A stretch of DNA of 64,000 nt from Paenibacillus sinensis (GTDB taxonomy: Bacteria; Bacillota; Bacilli; Paenibacillales; Paenibacillaceae): the NCBI RefSeq assembly GCF_019904155.1, contig NZ_JAHCMB010000153.1:105066-169065 (forward strand), read 5' to 3'. The position numbers and the translations under genes are program-made. The number at the start of each line of letters is the position of its first letter. The stretch's first letter is position 1. The notes beneath the pieces were generated by a model. It was given only the letters and a program-made list of their open reading frames with translations, did not search any database and was not told the origin of the DNA. This document shows, in pieces, positions 1-9,810 of this stretch.

Positions 1-1009
1 GGATACCTCCCCACTTGGTCGAAGCGTCGCCCCGGGCGAATTCGATCAGGTCCAGTGCGTCCTGAATCCAGGGCCCCAAATCGTCAATCGGGACCATTCT
101 CCGGTGATGCGGATCGTATCCGCCGGGCAATACGGGAATCGCCTTCGCTCCGATATCCTCGCAGAATTGGAAGTATTCATAGTAGCCCAGCCCAAGTGTC
201 TGATTATACCCCCAATTGTTCCTTCTCGGCGGGCGTGAAGCGATATCTCCGATCGTATTCTTCCACCGGTACATCGAATCCCGATCATCCGGGTCAAGCG
301 AGCCGTCATGAATGAGGCAGCCGCCGGGAAAACGCATGAATTTCGGCTTCAGATCGGCCAGCAGTTCCGCAATATCGCTGCGCAGCCCGTTGCGTCGCCC
401 GAGAAAGGTCTTCTCCGGGAACAGCGACACCAAATCCAGACAGAGCCTGCCTCTTCCCCCGGTAACGATGACAAGCCGGCAGGCGGTATCGGTGCAATTT
501 GCCGTTATGACGGCTTCGTATTTCCGCCACTCGTCGGAGTGCACCGTTAATTCCGCAGAACCGCAAACTGTTCCATTAGAGTCTTCAATGGAGACGCGTA
601 CCGGGCTGTCGAAGCTGTCGTTGCGCCGCATGTATGCGGAGAAGAGATAATTCTCCCCTTCTTTTACCGGAATTCCCGTATTGAACCCCGCGTTCGACAG
701 GCCAACTCCTTCCCCCTGCTCTTCAATTTCAATTACCGCGTAATGGCGGTTAACCGGATGAAGCGGGGATTCGCTCTCCACCCTCAAGTCCGCGCGTCCC
801 CCACCGCGCTCCACCTTCTCCCAGGCGGTTAAGGCATGATAGTCTTGACGGTCGATCTTGTCGAATTCGAAGGAGCGGTTCTGTACCAGCTCCGCGTATA
901 ATCCGCCGTCGGCGGCATGATTCAGGTCTTCAAAAAAGATGCCGAACAAATCCCCTAGATCAGCCTCAATCTTCTGCGTATACACATTCAGTTTAGCAGC
1001 GTTATCCAT
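1..1009 (-). CDS. Alpha-L-arabinofuranosidase, GH51-type, 3' part missing
   Basis: The window edge cuts this gene, so about 336 N-terminal residues are visible. It starts at ATG 1009 behind GGGAG with 6 bp spacing. The opening (FGIFFEDLNHAADGGLYAEL) and the later motifs FMRFPGGC, YRWKNTIGD and the NWGYNQTLGLGYYEYFQ region are hallmarks of GH51 exo-arabinofuranosidases. Between them, residues about 60-190 form a beta-sandwich insert resembling a CBM4/9-like carbohydrate-binding region. No signal peptide is seen, so the enzyme is probably cytoplasmic, removing arabinose from imported oligosaccharides. The catalytic acid/base and nucleophile lie beyond the visible part. It has its own promoter and is separated from the SLH gene by a terminator. 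The family call is firm; the exact substrate is inferred. Confidence 0.88.
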   Translation of the reverse strand, partial: MDNAAKLNVYTQKIEADLGDLFGIFFEDLNHAADGGLYAELVQNRSFEFDKIDRQDYHALTAWEKVERGGGRADLRVESESPLHPVNRHYAVIEIEEQGEGVGLSNAGFNTGIPVKEGENYLFSAYMRRNDSFDSPVRVSIEDSNGTVCGSAELTVHSDEWRKYEAVITANCTDTACRLVIVTGGRGRLCLDLVSLFPEKTFLGRRNGLRSDIAELLADLKPKFMRFPGGCLIHDGSLDPDDRDSMYRWKNTIGDIASRPPRRNNWGYNQTLGLGYYEYFQFCEDIGAKAIPVLPGGYDPHHRRMVPIDDLGPWIQDALDLIEFARGDASTKWGGI

Positions 1010-1066
1010 TTGATACTCCCTTCATCAAGACCGTTATTCACGGGCAGATATGAGCTTGAACATGAT

Positions 1067-1221
1067 TTTGATTAATATTAATATTAACTAATTTATAAAT
1101 TACAAAGTCATTATAGAGGGATTTTGTTTCGGAAGTCAATGCCATATATTCAACAAATAATGCGTCTTTCGCAAGGTGCATGAGGTTGTCGTCGGATTTG
1201 ATTAATGATTATATTAATTAT
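1067..1221. repeat. Pair of AT-rich TTTGATTAAT elements flanking the GH51 promoter
   Basis: TTTGATTAAT occurs at 1067-1076 and again at 1197-1206. Each copy is followed by a similar run of ATTAAT/TATTAA palindromes. One copy lies just downstream of the predicted start of transcription, the other about 60 bp upstream of the -35 box. This spacing suits a looping or two-site repressor, but no cognate regulator is recognised, and low-complexity AT bias could also give the match. Confidence 0.4.
1110..1139 (-). promoter_or_regulatory. SigmaA-type promoter of the GH51 gene
   Basis: Minus-strand TTGACT (1139-1134), an 18-bp spacer and a perfect TATAAT (1115-1110) lie about 100 bp before the ATG at 1009. 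The transcribed leader is extremely AT-rich and carries the repeated element described at 1067-1221. Confidence 0.7.
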
Positions 1222-1260
1222 AAAAAAACAACAGCCAAGGCACACTCGCCTTGACTGTTG
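1222..1260 (-). terminator. Rho-independent terminator of the SLH gene
   Basis: The arms CAACAGCCAAGGC and GCCTTGACTGTTG form a 13-bp stem with one mismatch and a 6-base loop. On the minus strand the stem is followed by seven T residues. It lies 35 bp after the stop codon at 1295 and separates the SLH gene from the GH51 promoter. Confidence 0.85.
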
Positions 1261-1294
1261 ATTGCTCGTATAAGGTTACACGGTTAACTTACAT

Positions 1295-4200
1295 TCACAT
1301 GTTGTAAACCGTATAGATCAGAACTGCGATTTCAGCCCTTGTCGCATAACCCCGCGGATTGATGCGGCTGCCGCTTCCCTTGATGATGCCTTGATCAACA
1401 AGGTTGGCAATGCTGGATGTGGCATATGATGCAATTCTTGAAGCATCGCTGTATGCTTCGAGCACACTCGCGTCTCTCGCTACAGACAGCTTGTCTGCCG
1501 CATGAAGCGCGTTATTGACCATCACCATCATATCCTGCCTCGTAATATAAGCCTTCGGATCAAATCTGTTGCCGCCGACACCATCCGTTATACCTAGTTT
1601 TTTGGCTATACCTGCTGCTTCATAATAATAATCACTCGGGCTGATGTCATCGAAGTTGGTATCCACCGCCGCAGTAAGTCCGAGTCCGGTGACAAGCAGC
1701 TTCATAAAATCGGCTCTTGTAATATTGGCTCCCGGCGAATACGCCGTATCCGAAGTGCCGTTTATAACCCCCTTCGACGCAAGTACAGCGATCTGCTTCT
1801 CAGCCCATCCGTACTTGGCGGTGTCATTGAACGTCTTGTGTACAAATGCCGCTGTGTACAGGCTGAAATGTGTCGTCGTGAATGTGATTGTACCGGAGGC
1901 AGCGTCATATTTTCCACTCGGGACTGCTGATACCCCTCCCTTGTCATCCACATACCATACCACCAAATGCTCCGCTTCTTTCAGCTCTTGCGCCATTGGG
2001 CTATAGTTCATTGCGACAGTCACCGGAGCATCCGGATTATTCCAGGCTATCTTCTTTCCATCGGCCAGGACCGTAAGCTCAATCAATGGCCGGTCTCCGA
2101 TCTGCGCCTGCAGTTCCTTGCTCAGCTTCGACTTATCAGCAAGGCTTATGCTCAATTCAATATGCGCGGCATTTCCTATGGCGCTCTGAGTCAGCATGTT
2201 GGAAGGCACGGTCAGGGACCCGACAGGTGTCTCGATGGTTATCCTTTTGTCAGCTTGAGCAGCTGTCAGTGCATCGGCAGGCAATTTCAGTACATATTTC
2301 GCAGCTCCATCTTCTTCGCCGAGCTTGATAGTTAACGTTCTGACACCGTGATCCTCATTCGCCTGGCTAAACAGCCCGGCAAGCTGACTGGATGTCAGCT
2401 CAAGAGTTGTTGCGCTGCTGTCATTCAATCCTCCTGCACCAGCACCGGCGGAGCTGCCGTTGTTGCTATTGTTTCCGTTGCTCCCATTATTGTTACCATC
2501 GTTGCCGTTGTTCCCGTTATTTCCGTTGTTGCCGTTATTCCCGTTGTCGCCTCCATTATTACCGCCGTTGTCACCGCCGTTATTGCCGCCGTTATTACCG
2601 CCGTTGTCGCCGCCATTATTGCCGTTTCCTTCACCATTATCCGTTCCGATATACTCATACGCGCCCAGATCAGGTTCATTCACTCTGCTGCGTCCAAGAA
2701 TATCGACAGTCGGCGCGTCTTCACTTACTCCTTTGTCAATCGCGTCGCTGCCGGAGGCCAGATCCAGAATATTGTCGAAGATGAGCTGCGCTCTTGCATA
2801 CTCATCAGCTGTACCGGCAAGAGTGCCTTTAAATTTCACGCTGCCTGTGAACATATTCGAGTACTTGTTGTTCGTTGCCGCCGCATTCTCGGCTGCCATA
2901 AATTCCTGTATCGGCATAACCGAAGCGCCGAATTGAGCGTTGGCAGGGAATGTCATATATTCATACAAGTTATTTCGGAACGTGTTGTCTTCCACCATAT
3001 TCGTTGTGGACTGATCCGGATTCGTTCTTACGGTATTGTACTGATAGCCGACAATCACCGGCTTGACCATTCCGTCGACCGAGTTGTATTCCTCTGAGCG
3101 GTCATTGTAAAAAATGTTGTTCTGGAACAGGTTATCTCGCACATTCCAGTCCAGGTACAAATCATTGGCCCAGCTGTTATAGAACGTATTGTTGGTAACG
3201 GTGAATCCCTGGATTCCGACCAGGATCAGGCCGTACTTGGATTCAGAGAATACACTGTTCTTGATGACGACATCCGTTGATTGAATGCTGTAATTATCTC
3301 CGGCGTAGAACTGGATGCCGCCGCCCGGCGAATTCGATACTTTGATCCCGTCAAAAACAAGATTGGAGCTGTGTCCGACATAAGCGCCATGGTCTGCCTG
3401 GCTCTTTCTCGTCTGGCCGATATCCCATATATCGATGTCTTTGAACTGGGAGTTCGTTGTCCCGTTAATCAACAAGCCTTGAACACCGGATGTAATCTCT
3501 TCGGGCGTATCGATATCCCATATTTTCAAATTCTTCAATACGAGGTTGTCGCTGTCCAGCGTCCAGATGCCCGCCCCTCTGAAGCCTGTGATGTAGAGCC
3601 CGTCAATGGTAATGTAAGAGCTGTTCGTAATCTTCGTCATCAGCTCGTCTTTGGCTTCTTCATCACGGTCGGCATAATTGGTTTTGCTCGTAAAGACAGG
3701 GCCGGGCAGCGATGCATTGACCAAATCCAGCGGATCATTCGGGTCCGTGCTGGCTTTGATGATAATAGGAGCGTCCGCAACGCCATGCTTGTCATTAATA
3801 TCATACCGGCCGGAGTATATCCCTTTATGAACAATGATCGTATCGCCGGAATCCGCTGCATTAATGGCCTGGGCAAAAGTCCGGAACGGATGCTCCGCCG
3901 AACCGTCTCCACTAAGCGACCCCGCATTGTCTCCTGCCAGGTGGATGGTCTTCATGCTGTAAGGCGAATAATAAGCGCCAATATCCTGAGCCAGGTCACT
4001 GTACGGCGTGCCTTCATAATCTGCGGCAGGAGCGAGAATATCTTGGGAAGAACCGCCTGCCGAGATATCGCTGACCGATTTCACGCCGTTTCTCGCCGCT
4101 GCGCTTCCCTTCACGAGATTGAAATCACCGTCCGCCGCATTCGTGAATTTGGGATCGCCGAGGCGTCCCTTTTGTTCACTGCCGCCTGCTGCCGTTTCCG

Positions 4201-7200
4201 CTAAGGTCTGATCGGCATCATTGATACGTGTGATCTTCTCTTCCGCATCCGCATCATACAGGTTGTAATCCGAGATGAACCCCGAGCTCTTGGCGATACG
4301 GCTGTATGCCCCCTGCCCTCTGGCGCTTCTCGAAAAGATATTGTTGATGATATCCAGATTGGTCTCATTGCCGGCCGCCTGGGTTACATCGAGACTGTAT
4401 CCGCTGTTGTTATAAAAGGTGTTATTTAAAATGAAGAAACTGGATTGCCCTGTTCCCACAATGCCTGCTGCCGAATTGGTGATCAGACTGCTGTGCAGGG
4501 TTAGGGTGATTTGATTACTCGCTTCAATTGCAGTGCTGCTTGCATAGTCAATCTTGGATTGGGTAACCGATGCCGGACTCACCTTGTTGGCGCCGTCCAG
4601 AACAATCCCTTTTTCCACGTTATGGATTTTAACCTTGGCAATGGAGAGATCCGCACTGTCATAGGCGCTGACCCCGACCTTGGCATTTGCGATCGTCAAA
4701 TGATTCAGCTGAGCCTTCGGCGAAGATGTTAGCGCAACTGCCGTGTTCCCCGCACCGGCATTTACCGTGAAGCCGTCAATGGTGACGCCGGTTGCGGCGT
4801 CCAGCGTAATCTTGCCGTTCAAAATAACGGCGCCGTCTGCCCGGATCACATAATCATCTGCTTCCTGTCCCGCCCGGTTCGCAAGTGCTATGCTTTCATT
4901 ATAAGTACCTGCTTTGACAATCACGGCTTCGCCATTCCGCAGAACATCTAATGCCGCGCCTATCGTCTTGAACGGCGACGCCGCTGTTCCTGAGTTGGCA
5001 TCATCGCCGGCCGCTGCATCGACATAATAGCCATTCTCGACAGCCGCCGCCGCATAGGCGCCGATATCCGGCGGATTTTTTCGCGTGATGCCGTTAATAT
5101 CCTTGGCTGGAGTATTGGCATCTTTAATACCTGCACCTACTGCCGGACTCTGCTTATAGATTCGGTAGTCCTGAGCTTTGGCGTTGATGAATTCGGCAGA
5201 TGCCTTCACAGCATGACTCTCCGTTACGGCAGTTAAATCCGCCGGGGAAATCACATCCGCATTGTACAGATTATAATCAAACTCGTTATTTGCGGTGCTG
5301 TCCATTTTGGTAGAGAAAATATTATTTTTAAAAGTATTGCCGGTAGAATCGGCGCTGATTTCAACATCCTTGGCATTTGCATAGAAGGTATTATTGTAGA
5401 CCTTGTTGCCTGTAGATGCCGCCGTCAAGGAGACCGCATGCTGTCTCTCCGTAATGACGTTGTTGACAATGGAGCTGTTCACACTGTTGTTGACAACAAT
5501 GGCATCCGCAGCTTTTGGAGCAAACACTGTATTGGCGACCACCGCTCCATCCGTCTGATCCAGGGAAAGCGTGCCTTTTATCCGGCTGCCGTCAATGGTT
5601 ACTTGCTGTCCCGATACCGCAACGTTCCCGGCAAAGGATAGATTTTTCACCGTAATGGCTTTATCCGCAGAGCCTGCAATATTCACCGTACCGTTCAAAA
5701 TAACGTCGCCATTATACGGTGTTACATTCACGTCTCCGTCTCCGGTCGATGCCGACATCTCAATGCTCTCGTCCGCGTCATAGCTGCCCGCCATAACCTG
5801 GATGTTCTTCGCCCCCGCATTCACCGCAGCGGTAATCGAAGGATAAGGATGCAGTGGCGACCCGTCCACAGTTCCGGTATTGTTCCCGACAAAAGCAAAG
5901 GTCTGGTCAAATGCATAGGCGCCAGCTTCATTCTGCGTTCTTGGATTCCCGTTAATATCGGTTGCCGGGGCCGAAACACCCGGAATAATGGTTGAATCCG
6001 CCGCACCGATTGCGGGGTTCGTGGCAAAAATGATTCTGGCATCATTGGTCACGTCCGCAAATGCCACATCGCCGAACTTCCCGTGGGTTTCCAGCGGTCT
6101 GCCCTGATTCGCCCATGCCGTTCCGCTCTGCAGCTGAGCCAATGTTAGAACAGGACCTTCCCCGCCCAAATTGTAAGTCACTCTCTGGGTGCCGGCAATG
6201 GAGTACACATTGTTATCGAACACCACATTCTGGGAAGCATCAATGATGGATTTCCCGCCCTCCAGCTGGGTGCGGATCGGCTTCGTGAAGATATTATTTT
6301 TGAATACGAGATCGGTTGAAATATTGATAGGCGCCGCCACAGGATCGTATGTGCCCTGCACCGGATACAGATCATATTTGCCGCTTCCGCCAACGGCATC
6401 GTACGTATCTGCAAATGTATTATTGTAGAACAGCAGATTTGCGCTTCTGCCCCACAGATTAATGCTGCGTGACGCTCCATAGATCACATTGTTGAAGATT
6501 TTCCCGTAGCTGCCCGCTTGCTCCCTGACCTCCTGGAAATACAATCCCCAGCCGCCATTCGAGAAGATGACATTGTTGGAGAACTCGAAATTGCCGAATC
6601 CGATGTTCACCAGGTCTCTGGTCGCGATTGCGGTATCCACGTTCTGGAACAGGTTGCCTTTAACCGTAATATTCGAGCTGGTCTGTCTGCCTGCCGTATG
6701 ATTATCAATGCGTATAGCCGTGCCGCGCGATCCGTTCTGCGACGCATTCGGCGCAAAGGTCAGCCCTTCAATCCGGATGTTCCGGCTATGGCCTAGATAG
6801 ATGATGTAGTCCGGGTTATCTGACGTTAAGACTGCCTTTTCATTCTGATAGCTCTTGAAGGTGATCGGCTTGTCCTCCGTACCCGAGTAGGTCTGCAGCA
6901 CAATAACGCCGTTATACGTGCCTTCCCTGAAGTAGACCGTATCCCCTGCCTTTAATTTGGATATCAGGCTGCTCGACACCGTTCTCTTGGGGCTGTCAAT
7001 CGTTCCTAAGTTAGCATCGCTGCCATTTGGAGAAATGTAATATTCATTCATAATAAAAGCTTCGGTGGTGAAGCTCCAGGAGACGTCGGCCGGAAGATAA
7101 TTGCCGTTCGTGCTCATCAGATTCTTGCTGATCGTAACGGTATAGGTGGCGTCATAATTCAAGCGGTTGTCCGGTGTAAAAGTAATCATAGTTCCCGCGT

Positions 7201-9361
7201 CATGATCCGCCGTACTGAAGCTGCCAGGTACTTGTACCGTGCTGCCGTCAACGACTGTTGTAACCGAAATATTATTCGTGAAATTACCATTATTCGCATT
7301 TGCAGGTTCTGATAGCGTGAACTCTATCGTCGAATCCACCTGTATATCCTTGCCTTGTGGAGTCTGATTGCTTACGTAGAAAGCGGTGGAATCTCCCGAA
7401 TATTCATAGGCTCCGATATCCGTTGTGCCGAGACGCCCTCTGCCATCCCGATCAAGTGCCGGGGCATTCACATCCGTGCCCGCATTGATCGCTGCGCTGC
7501 CCAATTGCAGATGATAGTCTGAAGCACTCACAAACAAAGGATCGGCATATATACTGTGGGTTTCATTCCCTGGCTTGCCTGCCAGCGAGCTGGTGCTGTC
7601 GTACAGATTATAGTCAACTGTATTGTTCGATTCGGCATCCAGGAAATACACGGCTGAACCAACTGTTGAAATAGCCGCAGGTCCCTCCGCCCGGAAAATA
7701 TTGTTGGCAATGGTATTGCCCGTATTGGTTTCCGCAAGCGCAATATTGGCTCCATCGCTGCCATGGGATACAAATACATTGTTCATGATCAGGGTATCGG
7801 TAAAGCTGCCGCCCTCGTTCCGAATACCGGTCTGGTTGTCGAAGATGTTGTTGAAAATTTGATTATCCGTGGAATCCTTCAACCAGATCCCGCTTCCGTC
7901 AGGCTGACTAAAGGTATTGTTATACAATTTCGATCCCCGGGTATTTCCGGCAATTTCAATACCGTAGGTCGCGCCAGTAACCGTCGAACCGGAAATTTCG
8001 CTATGGACCGCACCGTCAGCGACAATTGCGGAGATTCCGCTGCTTGTCAGCGACAGTCCTTCAATGCTCACATTCGCAGCATGAATCAATGATATCGCCG
8101 GGCTTGAGCCGCCATCGATGCTGGCTGTGCCTTCGCCCAGCTTGCGAATCGTGATGGATTTCGTATCCAGCGCACCGGTTCCCGTAATGGATAGAGTCCC
8201 GGCGTAGCTGCCCGGTTTAACCAGCAGCGTAACGCCCGGTTCAAGCGCCGAATTCGCATCATTCAGGTTGTTAAACGCAGTTGACTCGCTTAAGCCGTCT
8301 CCACCGCCTGATGCATTGGCATCCAGGTAAAAGATTTTGCCATACGTATAAGCTCCAATGTCGGCAGGGCCGTATCTCTCATTCCCGTCACGGTCAGTCT
8401 GCGGCATCCCGGTGTAAGTGCCCGAATCAATGCTGGGGCTGCCTTCTTTTAGATGATAGTCACTGTCTGATACGAAAGTGTCCGCTGCTGTGCCCACAAC
8501 ATCCGTGGTGGAGGTTCTCAGGCTGTCACTCGTAACACTGTTATATCCGACTGTATTTCCGCTGCCCTGGGCGATCGATGGATTCCCAAGAAAAATATTA
8601 TTGGTAATGATGCTGTTCTCATAAGTTCCACCGTAGAAATGCTCGCCTGCGCCGGCAAACACATTATTGCTGATTACATTATTTGTCGAGGTGCTGGATT
8701 CAAAATGAAAGGTCCACCATTCAGTGAAGATATTGTTGGTGATGGTCGTATTGTTAATTCCGTAGCCGTAAAAGGCATTATCCGAGCCTTCAACATAGTT
8801 GCTGTCTATCACCAGATTTTCGTTGTTCGTGTTCAGGTAAAATACGGCATAAGCGGGGCCGCTGGCGGCAAAATAACTGTTCTGGACTTTAACATTCTTC
8901 ACTCCGCTTATTCCGGCGGTGTAGCTGTCACCCGACTCCGGTGTACCGCCAAATGTAAAGTTGATATTGCTGATGTTGACATATTGGCTGTTCGTAATGC
9001 TGAGGGTAAAGTTCTTCCAGAACGGAGCGTTAACATAAGCGCTTCCCGTTATATTCGTACCGGCCTCTCCGCGGATCGTAATCGGAGCGTTCGCGGTTCC
9101 GGCCAATCCATCCACCAGCAGCGCTTCCGTATACTCGCCCGCTTTAATGACTAACGTATCGCCGGGCAGCAATTGAGAGACACCCTTTGCCAGCGTTTTG
9201 AATGGTGCATCGGCGCTGCCGGTGTTCGTATCCGCTCCCTCATTGGAGACGTAATACGTCTCCCCGCCGCCTGCTGCAAGCACGCTCCCCTGCGGCGTGA
9301 ATGTAAATATGGACATGACAGCCATTAGAATCGCAATAAATCCACTGAACGTTTTCCTCAT
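1295..9361 (-). CDS. Giant secreted multi-domain right-handed beta-helix protein with three SLH domains
   Basis: The protein has 2688 residues and an export signal (MRKTFSGFIAILMAVMSIF, cleavage near residue 30). Six DUF1565-like openings (consensus YYV.. GSDANxGxxxxPFKT and GDTxxxKxGxY) begin near residues 35, 344, 772, 1157, 1443 and 1803. Each leads into beta-helix repeats rich in NNTF, NNIF and NNVI turns. A Big_5-like Ig domain lies around 660-768. After the helices come a Gly/Asn/Asp-rich linker (about 2243-2303), a beta domain common before SLH modules, and three SLH repeats (about 2510-2688), which should anchor it to cell-wall polymer. The repeated helix modules suggest polysaccharide binding or lyase/hydrolase activity at the surface; no catalytic residues can be assigned. 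ATG 9361 has GGGGAGG 7 bp upstream. Promoter and palindromic operator lie about 200 bp upstream, giving a long leader. Confidence 0.9.
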   Translation of the reverse strand: MRKTFSGFIAILMAVMSIFTFTPQGSVLAAGGGETYYVSNEGADTNTGSADAPFKTLAKGVSQLLPGDTLVIKAGEYTEALLVDGLAGTANAPITIRGEAGTNITGSAYVNAPFWKNFTLSITNSQYVNISNINFTFGGTPESGDSYTAGISGVKNVKVQNSYFAASGPAYAVFYLNTNNENLVIDSNYVEGSDNAFYGYGINNTTITNNIFTEWWTFHFESSTSTNNVISNNVFAGAGEHFYGGTYENSIITNNIFLGNPSIAQGSGNTVGYNSVTSDSLRTSTTDVVGTAADTFVSDSDYHLKEGSPSIDSGTYTGMPQTDRDGNERYGPADIGAYTYGKIFYLDANASGGGDGLSESTAFNNLNDANSALEPGVTLLVKPGSYAGTLSITGTGALDTKSITIRKLGEGTASIDGGSSPAISLIHAANVSIEGLSLTSSGISAIVADGAVHSEISGSTVTGATYGIEIAGNTRGSKLYNNTFSQPDGSGIWLKDSTDNQIFNNIFDNQTGIRNEGGSFTDTLIMNNVFVSHGSDGANIALAETNTGNTIANNIFRAEGPAAISTVGSAVYFLDAESNNTVDYNLYDSTSSLAGKPGNETHSIYADPLFVSASDYHLQLGSAAINAGTDVNAPALDRDGRGRLGTTDIGAYEYSGDSTAFYVSNQTPQGKDIQVDSTIEFTLSEPANANNGNFTNNISVTTVVDGSTVQVPGSFSTADHDAGTMITFTPDNRLNYDATYTVTISKNLMSTNGNYLPADVSWSFTTEAFIMNEYYISPNGSDANLGTIDSPKRTVSSSLISKLKAGDTVYFREGTYNGVIVLQTYSGTEDKPITFKSYQNEKAVLTSDNPDYIIYLGHSRNIRIEGLTFAPNASQNGSRGTAIRIDNHTAGRQTSSNITVKGNLFQNVDTAIATRDLVNIGFGNFEFSNNVIFSNGGWGLYFQEVREQAGSYGKIFNNVIYGASRSINLWGRSANLLFYNNTFADTYDAVGGSGKYDLYPVQGTYDPVAAPINISTDLVFKNNIFTKPIRTQLEGGKSIIDASQNVVFDNNVYSIAGTQRVTYNLGGEGPVLTLAQLQSGTAWANQGRPLETHGKFGDVAFADVTNDARIIFATNPAIGAADSTIIPGVSAPATDINGNPRTQNEAGAYAFDQTFAFVGNNTGTVDGSPLHPYPSITAAVNAGAKNIQVMAGSYDADESIEMSASTGDGDVNVTPYNGDVILNGTVNIAGSADKAITVKNLSFAGNVAVSGQQVTIDGSRIKGTLSLDQTDGAVVANTVFAPKAADAIVVNNSVNSSIVNNVITERQHAVSLTAASTGNKVYNNTFYANAKDVEISADSTGNTFKNNIFSTKMDSTANNEFDYNLYNADVISPADLTAVTESHAVKASAEFINAKAQDYRIYKQSPAVGAGIKDANTPAKDINGITRKNPPDIGAYAAAAVENGYYVDAAAGDDANSGTAASPFKTIGAALDVLRNGEAVIVKAGTYNESIALANRAGQEADDYVIRADGAVILNGKITLDAATGVTIDGFTVNAGAGNTAVALTSSPKAQLNHLTIANAKVGVSAYDSADLSIAKVKIHNVEKGIVLDGANKVSPASVTQSKIDYASSTAIEASNQITLTLHSSLITNSAAGIVGTGQSSFFILNNTFYNNSGYSLDVTQAAGNETNLDIINNIFSRSARGQGAYSRIAKSSGFISDYNLYDADAEEKITRINDADQTLAETAAGGSEQKGRLGDPKFTNAADGDFNLVKGSAAARNGVKSVSDISAGGSSQDILAPAADYEGTPYSDLAQDIGAYYSPYSMKTIHLAGDNAGSLSGDGSAEHPFRTFAQAINAADSGDTIIVHKGIYSGRYDINDKHGVADAPIIIKASTDPNDPLDLVNASLPGPVFTSKTNYADRDEEAKDELMTKITNSSYITIDGLYITGFRGAGIWTLDSDNLVLKNLKIWDIDTPEEITSGVQGLLINGTTNSQFKDIDIWDIGQTRKSQADHGAYVGHSSNLVFDGIKVSNSPGGGIQFYAGDNYSIQSTDVVIKNSVFSESKYGLILVGIQGFTVTNNTFYNSWANDLYLDWNVRDNLFQNNIFYNDRSEEYNSVDGMVKPVIVGYQYNTVRTNPDQSTTNMVEDNTFRNNLYEYMTFPANAQFGASVMPIQEFMAAENAAATNNKYSNMFTGSVKFKGTLAGTADEYARAQLIFDNILDLASGSDAIDKGVSEDAPTVDILGRSRVNEPDLGAYEYIGTDNGEGNGNNGGDNGGNNGGNNGGDNGGNNGGDNGNNGNNGNNGNNGNDGNNNGSNGNNSNNGSSAGAGAGGLNDSSATTLELTSSQLAGLFSQANEDHGVRTLTIKLGEEDGAAKYVLKLPADALTAAQADKRITIETPVGSLTVPSNMLTQSAIGNAAHIELSISLADKSKLSKELQAQIGDRPLIELTVLADGKKIAWNNPDAPVTVAMNYSPMAQELKEAEHLVVWYVDDKGGVSAVPSGKYDAASGTITFTTTHFSLYTAAFVHKTFNDTAKYGWAEKQIAVLASKGVINGTSDTAYSPGANITRADFMKLLVTGLGLTAAVDTNFDDISPSDYYYEAAGIAKKLGITDGVGGNRFDPKAYITRQDMMVMVNNALHAADKLSVARDASVLEAYSDASRIASYATSSIANLVDQGIIKGSGSRINPRGYATRAEIAVLIYTVYNM

Positions 9362-9527
9362 CCCAGAACCTCCCCATGATCATTTACGGTTCACTCGGCA
9401 GCCTCCACGGCTCTCCACATCTTCCGAAGAGACAGCCTTCATCATTCGATAAAATTCACATTTGATATGAAGCGAACTATTACAAGTACAGTAGAGTGTT
9501 TTTTAATCCCCTCCGATCATTTTTTTG

Positions 9528-9547
9528 ATTTTCAGTATACTGAAAAT
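9528..9547. promoter_or_regulatory. Perfect 20-bp palindromic operator, probable IclR-family site
   Basis: ATTTTCAGTATACTGAAAAT is a perfect 20-bp inverted repeat. Its 18-bp core recurs at 20628-20645 before the iclR-type gene (one mismatch) and at 23039-23056 before the DapA-family gene (two mismatches). Here it lies 26 bp downstream of the -10 box, inside the transcribed leader, a position expected for repression. Confidence 0.65.
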
Positions 9548-9573
9548 AAATTCCACTTATTAAATCTGAGGAT

Positions 9574-9603
9574 ACTATATCACCCAAAGCCAATGAACGT
9601 CAA
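9574..9603 (-). promoter_or_regulatory. Promoter of the SLH beta-helix gene
   Basis: The minus strand shows TTGACG (9603-9598), an 18-bp spacer and TATAGT (9579-9574). The sequence around the -10 box (TTGGGTGATATAGTAT) closely resembles that of the DapA-family promoter at 23084-23113 (TTGGGGTGCTATATTAT), and both are followed by the same palindrome. The two promoters are probably co-regulated. Confidence 0.7.
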
Positions 9604-9810
9604 CGGATTTTCGTCAGAAAAGCTGTCATAACTCCTCGAAAAATGCTTAATTTTGTCGTAAAAAAGAGAAACTTATCCTAAACCCATCCCATTTCCGAAT
9701 AATAAGCAGCTTTCTATGTCATATCACTTAACATCAAGCTCTCCCCGAACAATGTCTCCCTCCTAATCGGGAAGAGATTGATGTCCTATTTTCAGCACAG
9801 TTTGGCACTC

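Larger units (their letters stand above)
9362..9810. other. 449-bp intergenic region with SLH-gene promoter, operator and long leader
   Basis: Apart from the promoter (9574-9603) and the IclR-type palindrome (9528-9547), the region holds a transcribed leader of roughly 200 nt (9362-9567) with no convincing ORF. The 3' end of the GH35 gene abuts at 9811. A short possible hairpin near 9765-9775 has no T-run, so no clear terminator for the GH35 transcript was found. Confidence 0.5.

Noticed and set aside
2348..3097. Plus-strand frame with hydrophobic Val/Ile repeats resembling membrane segments
   Set aside because: It is the antisense reading of the Gly/Asn/Asp-rich linker and beta-helix of the SLH protein; the apparent membrane segments arise from complementing GGT/AAC repeats.
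9528..9547. Assignment of the palindrome as a classical KdgR box
   Set aside because: The arms TTTTCA/TGAAAA are in the opposite order to the enterobacterial KdgR box, so only an IclR-family site is claimed.
9362..9567. Riboswitch in the long SLH-gene leader
   Set aside because: No conserved riboswitch core or terminator/antiterminator pair could be read in it.
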